From Patescibacteria group bacterium (GTDB taxonomy: Bacteria > Patescibacteriota > Patescibacteriia > UBA2591 > PGYQ01): a DNA stretch of 5,772 nt. Positions 1-5,742 of this stretch are shown here, piece by piece (within the stretch, counting starts at the first letter, position 1; each line of letters begins with the position of its first letter). The notes under the pieces are model-generated. The model had not been told where the DNA came from and ran no database searches. It saw nothing but the letters and a program-made list of their open reading frames with translations. The stretch spans positions 1-5,772 of the forward strand of contig JAGUXS010000011.1 of NCBI GenBank assembly GCA_020061725.1. Reading direction: 5' to 3'. The position numbers and the translations under genes were made by a program.

Positions 1-948
1 GCGACCGCGAGGGGTGCGAGATAGAAAGCCTAATTGCATTAAAAACGGTTCATAAACATTTTCAATTGTTTCCATTTCTTCAGAAATCGCGGCTGCGATA
101 GTGTTTAATCCAACCGGTCCCCCTTTAAATTTTTCAATAATCACCTTTAAAATTTGACGATCAATTTGGTCCAATCCCAAATAATCAACTTCTAACATCG
201 CAAGAGCTTCTTGAGCTAAATTTTGTTTGATAATTTTTTCATCTTTAACTTGAGTAAAATCCCGAACTCTTTTTAAAAGTCGATTGGCAATGCGAGGGGT
301 TTTTCTGGCTCTTTTGGATATTTCTTGACAGGCTTGTTTTTCAATCCTAATTGATAAAATTTTCGCGGCGCGTTCAATAATTTTTTCAATTTCAAAATCT
401 TCATAAAAATTTAATCTATAAATCGCCCCGAAACGATCTCTTAATGGCGAAGAAAGGAGGCTCATTTTAGTTGTCGCGCCGATAATTGTAAAACGCGGCA
501 AATCTAATCTTAATGTTCTAGCTGAAGGACCTTTGCCAACAACAATATCTAAAACATATTCTTCCATCGCAGGATAAAGAATTTCTTCAATCACTCTATT
601 TAAACGATGAATTTCATCAATAAAAAGAATGTCTCCATCTTGAAGATTTGTTAAAATAGCGGCTAAATCCCCTGTTCGTTCAAGAGCCGGACCAGAGCTA
701 ACCCTAATATTTCCGCCTGTTTCATTAGCAATAATATGAGCCAGGGTTGTTTTTCCTAAACCAGGAGGGCCGTATAAAAGAATATGCTCAATTGGTTCAG
801 CTCTTTTTTTTGCCGCCTCAATAAAAATATTTAGATTTTGTTTTATTTTTTCTTGGCCAATATATTCACTTAATTTTTTAGGTCGCAAAGTTAAATCTAA
901 ATTTTTATCCTCTGGTTTTTCTTTTGAAGTAATAATGCGATCAGACAT
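1..948 (-). CDS. ruvB: Holliday junction branch migration DNA helicase RuvB (3' end beyond window)
   Basis: RuvB is the AAA+ motor that, as hexameric rings with RuvA, drives branch migration of Holliday junctions in recombinational repair. The 316 visible residues show an N-terminal 'DLTLRPK..SEYIGQ' segment (18-32), Walker A GPPGLGKT (60-67, Lys66), Walker B ILFIDE (107-112), sensor-1 GATT (157-160), the arginine-finger segment SPLRDRFG (Arg170), sensor-2 TPRIANRLL (Arg219) and the C-terminal winged-helix domain with GGPVGL (277-281) and RTPRGR (311-316). E. coli RuvB continues about 20 residues past RTPRGR, so only the tail is missing. The ATG at 946-948 is chosen because an in-frame TAG lies one codon further upstream. 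No Shine-Dalgarno motif sits at normal spacing; the nearest, AGGGAAA, is about 20 bases away. It follows the broken gene by 21 bases and is probably read from the rpoC transcript. All core ATPase residues are present. Confidence 0.97.
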   Translation of the reverse strand, partial: MSDRIITSKEKPEDKNLDLTLRPKKLSEYIGQEKIKQNLNIFIEAAKKRAEPIEHILLYGPPGLGKTTLAHIIANETGGNIRVSSGPALERTGDLAAILTNLQDGDILFIDEIHRLNRVIEEILYPAMEEYVLDIVVGKGPSARTLRLDLPRFTIIGATTKMSLLSSPLRDRFGAIYRLNFYEDFEIEKIIERAAKILSIRIEKQACQEISKRARKTPRIANRLLKRVRDFTQVKDEKIIKQNLAQEALAMLEVDYLGLDQIDRQILKVIIEKFKGGPVGLNTIAAAISEEMETIENVYEPFLMQLGFLSRTPRGR

Positions 949-969
949 AAACTAAAAAATTAATTTTCC

Positions 970-1246
970 CTAATAGAAATTATTAAAAGGATTTCTAATA
1001 TTATTAACATCAATTCCAATTAAAGTAGCGTCTTTTAATTTTGCGTCTGGTTCTGGTGGAAGGTGTTCGCCATTCACATCTGTTATTGTTAATTTTTGAC
1101 TATGAATATTTTCAACAATTTCTTTTGTATTTTTACGTTCAATTGCCGCTGAAATTCTATAAATCACAACACCAATATACAAAGCAAGAATAACATAAAC
1201 CGGTATGCGAATTATTTTCCAAATTTTTTTTAAAAATTTTTTTCAT
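970..1246 (-). pseudogene. Broken gene for a small single-TM protein (frameshift near start, 3' truncated)
   Basis: The intact reading frame (970-1182) starts only at a TTG with no ribosome site, but the same frame continues upstream and encodes a basic stretch and a membrane segment (KIWKIIRIPVYVILALY). A good ATG (1244-1246) with a strong AAGGGGG Shine-Dalgarno seven bases upstream lies in a different frame. Dropping one A from the A7 (1237-1243) or A8 (1224-1231) run joins the two, giving a protein starting MKK.FKKIWK or MKKFLKKIWK. The composite has a short basic cytoplasmic N-terminus, one TM helix, then an exported domain with LPPEPDAKLKDATLIGIDVNN. From memory, CPR and proteobacterial proteins with this region continue as 'GID.NNNG.RDDVE' for many more residues. 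Here the frame ends soon after in NPFNNFY and a TAG, with ruvB 21 bases away, so the 3' part appears deleted. Function unknown. A sequencing error could explain the frameshift but not the lost 3' end. Confidence 0.6.
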
Positions 1247-1251
1247 ATAAT

Positions 1252-1269
1252 AACCCCCTTCCTGGGGTT
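1252..1269 (-). promoter_or_regulatory. Shine-Dalgarno of the broken gene inside a small hairpin
   Basis: On the minus strand AACCCC (1264-1269) can pair with GGGGTT (1252-1257) around a six-base AGGAAG loop. The purine-rich run that forms the ribosome site for the ATG at 1244-1246 is therefore partly in the stem and partly in the loop. It could limit translation of the small gene. It lacks a following T-run on the minus strand, so it is a poor rpoC terminator. On the plus strand it is followed by GATTTTT, but no plus-strand gene ends here. Confidence 0.45.
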
Positions 1270-1290
1270 GATTTTTGAAAGATTTATTTC

Positions 1291-1331
1291 AAAGTTGTAT
1301 CTTTAAAATAATTTTCCAGAGAATCAACTTT
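1291..1331. repeat. Inverted repeat in the gap after rpoC
   Basis: AAAGTTG (1291-1297) and CAACTTT (1325-1331) are perfect 7-bp inverted repeats 27 bases apart, with a smaller AAAA/TTTT stem (around 1305-1315) between them. In minus-strand RNA this could fold as an AT-rich hairpin about 28 bases after the rpoC stop. No T-run follows, so it is not a typical intrinsic terminator. It might protect or process the rpoC 3' end. Nothing else is recognisable in the 112 bases between rpoC and the ATG of the broken gene. Confidence 0.35.
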
Positions 1332-1358
1332 CATGCTTAATACACTTTAATCTAAAAT

Positions 1359-4300
1359 CTAAAATTTCTTAAATCCTATTCCAGTTGGAATTAAACGACC
1401 AATAATTACATTTTCTTTTAATCCTTTCAATTCATCAACGCGACCGGTAATCGCGGCATCAATTAAAACACGAGCGGTTTCTTGAAAAGAAGCGGCAGAC
1501 AAAAAACTTTCTGTTAACAAAGAAACTTTTGTTATTCCTAAAAACAATTCTTTGACTTTAATCAAAGATTTCTTTTCTTCTGAAAGTTTTTTATTGGTTT
1601 TTGTGAAAAGTGATTGAGAAATAATCTCTCCTTTTAAAAACTCGCTACCCCCTGGATCTTGAACAAAAACCCGAGAGAACATTTGACGAATAATAATTTC
1701 AAGATGTTTATCATTTACTTTTTGCCCTTGAGAAGAATAAATATATTGAATTTCTTCTAAAATATATTTTTGCGCCGCTTGTCTTCCTTTAAAACGAAAT
1801 AATTCTTCTAAATCTAAATTCCCTTCTGTTAAAGGATCGCCCATTGTCACTAATTCATTTTCATGAACTTTTAAAATATATCCGACTGGAATTAAATATT
1901 CTTCTACTTTTTCTTCAGAAAAAATAATTTTAATTTCATTTTTTAAAATTTTAACCTGCCCGCTTTTTAAAGCGATAATTTCTTTTTTCTTTCTACCTTG
2001 GCGCAATATAACTTCTCCTTTTTTTATTTTTTGTCCATCTTTTACTAATATTTGCGACTTGTCTTTATCTTTAATTTTATATGAATCTTCACTTATTCCT
2101 TCGCATTTAATTAAAACTTTTTTATTTTTTGCTTCTTCTTTTATTTCAATAATTTTTCCATCAACTTCGCTAATAATAGCTTTTCTTTTAACTGAATGCA
2201 CTTCAAAAATTTCTTCCACTCTTGGCAACCCTTGTGTAATATCTCTTCCTGCAACACCTCCGGTATGAAAAGTTCTCATAGTCAATTGAGTTCCCGGTTC
2301 TCCAATACTTTGAGCGGCAATAACGCCAACAGCCGTTCCTAATTTTACTAATCTATTATATCCCAAATCCCAACCATAACACTTTTGACAAATTCCAGAC
2401 GTAGATTTACAACTTAAAACTGAACGAATTTTTATTTGCGTTAAATTTAATTGTTCTATTGTTTCAAATTTTTCAAAAGAAATTAATTCTCCTTTTTTAA
2501 TAAGGATTTTTTTTGTTTTTGGATTAATAATATCTTCAAGAACAACTCGGCCTAATATTTTTTTTATTAATGTTTCTCCTATTTTTTCATTCATTTCTTT
2601 TGTTAAAACAAAACCTTTAGTGTCTCCACAATTTTCTTCGGTAATTATTACCCCTTGAGCGACATCAACCAATCGTCGAGTTAAATAACCAGCGCTAGCA
2701 GTACGAAGGGCTGTATCAGAAAGTCCTTTTCTAGCTCCATGAGAAGAGATAAAATATTCCAAAACATCAAACCCCTCTTTAAAACTACTTTTTATTGGCA
2801 GTTCAATAATTTCCCCTTTTGGATTAACAACTAATCCTTTCATTCCCATCATCTGCGTAATTTGAGTGATGCTTCCCCTAGCTCCAGATTCAATCATATA
2901 AAAAGCGGAGCTTTCTTCGTTCAAAATATTTTTACATAATTGAATAATTTGATCTTTGGCATCTGTCCAAATTTCAATTATTTTATTATATCTTTCTTCT
3001 TGGGTTAATAACGCTTCATCATATTGATTTTGAATTTCATCTACTTTTTCTTCGGCTAATTGAATAATCTTATTTTTTTGCGGCAAATCTGATAATTCAC
3101 TCATCCCCCAAGAAAACCCCGCTTGAGTTAAATGTTTTAAAGTAATATCTTTTATTTTATCTAATATAATCGCTGTTTTTTCTTCTCTAAAAAGAAGATG
3201 ACATTTTTTAATTAATTGAACTAATGTTTTTTTATCAAAAGCCACATTATAATCTTTTAATTCAGAAGGCAAAACTGAATTAAAAATTATTTTTCCAGGC
3301 GTTGCTTCTATTATTCCTTTTTCTGTTCTTACTTTAATTATTTCTTGAAGAGAAACTTTCTTTAAATCATAAGCTAATATAGCTTCATTTTTAGAAGTAA
3401 AAATTTTAATTTCTTTTAGGGGCGTTTTTTGGTTTGATTTTTTAACATAGGTTAAATAAAAAGCGCCCACAATCATATCTTGCGTCGGGGTGGCAATCGG
3501 ATCTCCTGTGGATGGTTTTAATAAATTTTTAGTAGATAACATTATCTCTTTCGCTTCTTTCGCAGCTTCTAATGTTAAAGGCACATGAACGGCCATTTGA
3601 TCTCCATCAAAGTCAGCGTTAAAAGCCGTACAAACCATCGGATGAATTTGAATTGCTTTTCCTTCAATTAATATTGGCTTAAATGCTTGAATTCCTAAAC
3701 GATGCAGAGTCGGAGCGCGATTAAGCAAGACATAAGATTTATTAGTAATATTTTCTAAAATATCCCACACTTCTTTTTTCCCCTCTTCAATTAAATATCC
3801 AGCGCTTCTAATATTATGAACATACCCTTGTTTAATTAATTGAGAAATAACAAAAGGCTTGAATAATTCCAAAGCCATAGTTTTAGGAATTCCGCATTGA
3901 TCAAGTTTAAGATGAGGGCCGACAACAATAACTGAACGACCGGAATAATCAACTCTTTTTCCTAAAAGATTTTGTCTAAAACGTCCTTGTTTTCCTTTCA
4001 ACATATCAGAAATTGATTTTAAACTTCTTTTTTGTCCGGTTGAAGCAGTCACTGTTTTCCCGCGCCTAATGCTATTGTCAATTAAATTATCTACCACTTC
4101 TTGGAGCATTCTTTTTTCATTGCGGCAAATTACTTCTGGCGCATTTAATTCTATTAATCTTTTAAGACGATTATTGCGATTTATTATTCTTCTATATAAA
4201 TCATTTAAATCGCTAGAGGCAAATCTTCCCCCATCTAACTGAACCATTGGTCTTAAGTCTGGAGGAAGCACTGGAATAACTGTTAGTATCATCCATTCTG

Positions 4301-5207
4301 GTTTAATTTTATTTTTAATTAAATTTTTAATTAATTTTAAACGACGAACTATTCTTTCCTTTTTTAAAATTTTATTTTCTATAGCTTCTTTTTCTAAAAT
4401 TACAGCCAATTTTTCTAAATCAATTTTAGAAAGTAATTTATAAATAGCTTCGGCGCCAATTCCAACTTCAAAAATATGACCATATTTTAAAGATAATTCT
4501 TGATATTCATTTTTAGAAAGAATTTTTGTTAATTTAATGCTATTAATTTCTTCCAAAGTTATTTTTAAAGCATTTTTTAATTTTTTTAATTTCTCTTCAT
4601 AATCCTGTTTATAACTTTTAATTTCTTCAAAAAGTTTATTTTTAAGATCACTCTTTTTTATATTTGGATCTTGAATGATTTTTTGTTTAATCTGAATTAC
4701 TTTTTTATTAAATTCTAATTCTAAATTAAAGGACGCTGTTTTAAATTCATTTTCTATTTGTTTTAAAATATCTTTTTTGACCTCTTCTTTAATTTCAGAA
4801 ACAATAAAACCGGCAAAATAAACAACTTTTTCTAAATTTTGAATGGACATATCTAAAAGCAAGCCTATTTTTGAAGGAACCCCTCTTAAAAACCAAATAT
4901 GAGTTACTGGCGTAACTAATTTGATATGACCCATCCTTTCTCTTCTGATTGAACTCTTTGTTACTTCTACCCCGCATTTATCGCAAATTATTCCTTTATA
5001 ACGAATGCGTTTATATTTACCGCAAGCGCATTCCCAATCTTTTACTGGACCAAAAATTTTCTCACAAAACAACCCGTCTCTTTCTGGTTTTTGCGTCCGA
5101 TAATTAATAGTTTCCGGCTTAGTCACTTCTCCTGACGACCAGCTTAAAATATTCTCTGGAGAAGCTATTCTTAATTTAATCGCGTTGAAATCAAAAAAAT
5201 TAGGCAT
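1359..5207 (-). CDS. rpoC: DNA-directed RNA polymerase subunit beta'
   Basis: This is the catalytic beta' subunit of RNA polymerase, complete at 1282 residues (B. subtilis about 1200, E. coli 1407). In order: the N-terminal zinc finger Cys60/62/75/78; a Lys/Glu-rich coiled-coil insert at about 137-224; PVLPPDLRP (312-320); the switch/lid segment RFRQNLLGKRVDYSGRS (409-425); NRAPTLHRLGIQAF (496-509); the Mg-binding NADFDGDQ with Asp532/534/536; the F-loop SGARGS (774-779); the bridge helix (about 815-850); the second zinc site Cys860/933/940/943; the trigger loop QLTMRTFH (Met977, His981); and the C-terminal VNDKHLEIIIRQM and SFQETARVL segments. The large E. coli trigger-loop insertion (SI3) is absent: HTGG leads directly to ITQGLPRVEEIFE. 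An extra barrel-like segment lies at about 1068-1128. The ATG at 5205-5207 gives MPNFFDF, a normal beta' N-terminus, but has no Shine-Dalgarno at usual spacing. The stop is TAG. rpoB is not found within the 565 bases upstream, which is unusual. Confidence 0.99.
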   Translation of the reverse strand: MPNFFDFNAIKLRIASPENILSWSSGEVTKPETINYRTQKPERDGLFCEKIFGPVKDWECACGKYKRIRYKGIICDKCGVEVTKSSIRRERMGHIKLVTPVTHIWFLRGVPSKIGLLLDMSIQNLEKVVYFAGFIVSEIKEEVKKDILKQIENEFKTASFNLELEFNKKVIQIKQKIIQDPNIKKSDLKNKLFEEIKSYKQDYEEKLKKLKNALKITLEEINSIKLTKILSKNEYQELSLKYGHIFEVGIGAEAIYKLLSKIDLEKLAVILEKEAIENKILKKERIVRRLKLIKNLIKNKIKPEWMILTVIPVLPPDLRPMVQLDGGRFASSDLNDLYRRIINRNNRLKRLIELNAPEVICRNEKRMLQEVVDNLIDNSIRRGKTVTASTGQKRSLKSISDMLKGKQGRFRQNLLGKRVDYSGRSVIVVGPHLKLDQCGIPKTMALELFKPFVISQLIKQGYVHNIRSAGYLIEEGKKEVWDILENITNKSYVLLNRAPTLHRLGIQAFKPILIEGKAIQIHPMVCTAFNADFDGDQMAVHVPLTLEAAKEAKEIMLSTKNLLKPSTGDPIATPTQDMIVGAFYLTYVKKSNQKTPLKEIKIFTSKNEAILAYDLKKVSLQEIIKVRTEKGIIEATPGKIIFNSVLPSELKDYNVAFDKKTLVQLIKKCHLLFREEKTAIILDKIKDITLKHLTQAGFSWGMSELSDLPQKNKIIQLAEEKVDEIQNQYDEALLTQEERYNKIIEIWTDAKDQIIQLCKNILNEESSAFYMIESGARGSITQITQMMGMKGLVVNPKGEIIELPIKSSFKEGFDVLEYFISSHGARKGLSDTALRTASAGYLTRRLVDVAQGVIITEENCGDTKGFVLTKEMNEKIGETLIKKILGRVVLEDIINPKTKKILIKKGELISFEKFETIEQLNLTQIKIRSVLSCKSTSGICQKCYGWDLGYNRLVKLGTAVGVIAAQSIGEPGTQLTMRTFHTGGVAGRDITQGLPRVEEIFEVHSVKRKAIISEVDGKIIEIKEEAKNKKVLIKCEGISEDSYKIKDKDKSQILVKDGQKIKKGEVILRQGRKKKEIIALKSGQVKILKNEIKIIFSEEKVEEYLIPVGYILKVHENELVTMGDPLTEGNLDLEELFRFKGRQAAQKYILEEIQYIYSSQGQKVNDKHLEIIIRQMFSRVFVQDPGGSEFLKGEIISQSLFTKTNKKLSEEKKSLIKVKELFLGITKVSLLTESFLSAASFQETARVLIDAAITGRVDELKGLKENVIIGRLIPTGIGFKKF

Positions 5208-5233
5208 AAATAAAAATTAGAAAATTAAACATA
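5171..5233 (-). other. Possible short upstream ORF overlapping the rpoC start
   Basis: An ATG at 5231-5233 has AAAAGG (5238-5243) four bases upstream, the best Shine-Dalgarno near rpoC. It opens a 20-codon frame (MFNFPNFY...) that is out of frame with rpoC, runs across the rpoC ATG and stops at 5171-5173. The 10-mer CCTAATTTTT occurs at 5212-5221 and again at 5195-5204, just after the rpoC ATG, as if the start region had been partly duplicated with a 17-base period. It may be a leader peptide coupling ribosome entry to rpoC, a relic start site, or chance. No protein function is claimed. Confidence 0.3.
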
Positions 5234-5283
5234 AAACCTTTTGTTTGTAAAATAATTTAAAAATAAAACAATTTTAACCCAAG

Positions 5284-5306
5284 TTGTGAATTCTCAAATG
5301 TCACAA
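5284..5306. repeat. Inverted repeat TTGTGA-N11-TCACAA
   Basis: TTGTGA (5284-5289) and TCACAA (5301-5306) are perfect inverted repeats with an 11-base spacer, about 80-100 bases upstream of rpoC. It may be a dyad for a DNA-binding protein or a weak leader hairpin. The half-sites resemble those bound by CRP/FNR proteins, but that family's spacing is six bases, so no regulator is assigned. Confidence 0.3.
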
Positions 5307-5359
5307 AGTTGACAAACGTTGCAGCATTTAAAATTCATAACACTAACGACAAATCCAAG

Positions 5360-5376
5360 GAATTAAGTCATAATTC
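5360..5376. repeat. Small hairpin in the rpoC leader
   Basis: GAATTA (5360-5365) and TAATTC (5371-5376) pair perfectly around the five-base loop AGTCA on the plus strand (TGACT on the minus strand). If rpoC is transcribed from near 5500, this hairpin lies in its 5' leader. It is short and AT-rich, and chance cannot be excluded. Confidence 0.3.
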
Positions 5377-5501
5377 TGCAATAGATTTTGATAAACTTGA
5401 GAAAAAATTTGATATTTTCTGAACTGGGAAAAGATACTTTCTATTTTTTTACTCTGATTTTTTGTTTAATATAAGATATTTTAACAAAAAATAATCTATA
5501 A

Positions 5502-5507
5502 ATTATA
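5502..5507 (-). promoter_or_regulatory. Candidate -10 box for rpoC transcription
   Basis: The minus strand reads a perfect TATAAT here, preceded by TTTGTT. At a 16-18 base spacing the -35 position holds only weak matches (GTTAAT or AGTTAA) lying within the 5514-5535 palindrome. If used, rpoC would have a leader of roughly 290 bases. In such AT-rich DNA a TATAAT alone is weak evidence. Confidence 0.3.
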
Positions 5508-5513
5508 AACAAA

Positions 5514-5535
5514 CTATAAGTTAATTAACTTATAG
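5514..5535. repeat. Perfect 22-bp palindrome
   Basis: CTATAAGTTAA (5514-5524) is followed immediately by its exact reverse complement (5525-5535), giving a gapless dyad. It covers the -35/spacer zone of the candidate minus-strand promoter, the position expected of a repressor operator. With no loop bases and all-AT centre it is better explained as a protein-binding dyad or cruciform than as an RNA hairpin terminator, although U-rich sequence follows on both strands. Confidence 0.6.
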
Positions 5536-5539
5536 CATA

Positions 5540-5553
5540 TTTTTTTAAAAAAA
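5540..5553. repeat. T7A7 tract
   Basis: Seven T (5540-5546) followed by seven A (5547-5553) form a 14-bp symmetric homopolymer tract just right of the 22-bp palindrome. A-tracts of this kind alter DNA curvature and can act as UP-like or nucleoid-protein sites. Position between two candidate divergent promoters is suggestive only. Confidence 0.4.
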
Positions 5554-5584
5554 CCAAATAATGCATAATGCCATTTGGTATAAT
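5553..5584 (+). promoter_or_regulatory. Extended -10 promoter overlapped by an inverted repeat
   Basis: TGGTATAAT (5576-5584) is a perfect extended -10 element (TG-N-TATAAT) on the plus strand. No good -35 is present, which extended -10 promoters tolerate. ACCAAAT (5553-5559) and ATTTGGT (5573-5579) are perfect 7-bp inverted repeats with a 13-base spacer, and the right arm overlaps the -10. This is an operator-like arrangement. Transcription would start near 5591 and run rightward through the 5688-5740 hairpin into the frame at 5743/5767. Confidence 0.5.
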
Positions 5585-5687
5585 GTCACTCTATTTCTAT
5601 AAAGTTTGACCTTAAACATTTATCCCTCGCCAAATTTTCTCCATAAAAAGTTTTATTTTTGAAATTTTAAAAATTAGTTTGGTTCCA

Positions 5688-5740
5688 GAATCTAACGCAA
5701 CACTCTTGGCGCGAAGCGCCAAAGATGTTAAGTTAGATTC
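5688..5740. repeat. 53-base imperfect hairpin, attC-like ends
   Basis: Two 25-base arms flank a GAA loop (5713-5715). GAATCTAAC (5688-5696) pairs with GTTAGATTC (5732-5740), AACA (5699-5702) with TGTT (5726-5729), and TTGGCGC (5706-5712) with GCGCCAA (5716-5722), separated by 2x2 and 3x3 internal loops. That is 20 Watson-Crick pairs plus one G-T. The outer arms contain ATCTAAC and GTTAGAT, which fit the RYYYAAC and GTTRRRY boundary motifs of integron attC sites. No T-run follows on either strand, so it is not a standard terminator. Alternatives are a REP-like or IS-end palindrome or a leader hairpin of the rightward gene. Confidence 0.75.
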
Positions 5741-5742
5741 AT

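Larger units (their letters stand above)
5208..5742. other. Gene-free, palindrome-rich intergenic region upstream of rpoC
   Basis: This 535-base AT-rich stretch has no open frame that looks coding on either strand and no tRNA or rRNA signature that I can see. It separates rpoC (leftward) from a frame starting rightward at 5743 or 5767, and so looks like a divergent promoter region. It contains the inverted repeats and candidate promoters listed separately. No trace of the 3' end of rpoB was recognised. Confidence 0.75.

Noticed and set aside
1252..1276. Plus-strand intrinsic terminator (hairpin then GATTTTT)
   Set aside because: The stem is only six pairs, the T-run is short and no plus-strand gene precedes it.
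1284..1334. 16-codon minus-strand ORF (MKVDSLENYFK...)
   Set aside because: No ribosome site, overlaps an inverted repeat, and is short enough to arise by chance.
2059..2268. 69-residue plus-strand frame
   Set aside because: Lies fully inside rpoC on the opposite strand over a conserved region; no ribosome site or recognisable product.
4795..4977. 60-residue minus-strand frame
   Set aside because: Alternative frame of rpoC within the conserved N-terminal region; composition is typical of a shadow frame.
5284..5306. CRP-type operator
   Set aside because: Half-sites are similar but the spacer is 11 bases instead of six, and CRP is not expected in this kind of genome.
5307..5336. Plus-strand TTGACA-type -35 (TTGACA at 5309-5314)
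   Set aside because: No acceptable -10 at 16-18 bases and no gene downstream in that direction for over 400 bases.
5568..5609. 13-codon plus-strand ORF (MPFGIMSLYFYKV)
   Set aside because: Spans the candidate -10 promoter and has no Shine-Dalgarno.
5688..5740. Rho-independent terminator
   Set aside because: No T-run follows on either strand and the stem is interrupted by two internal loops.
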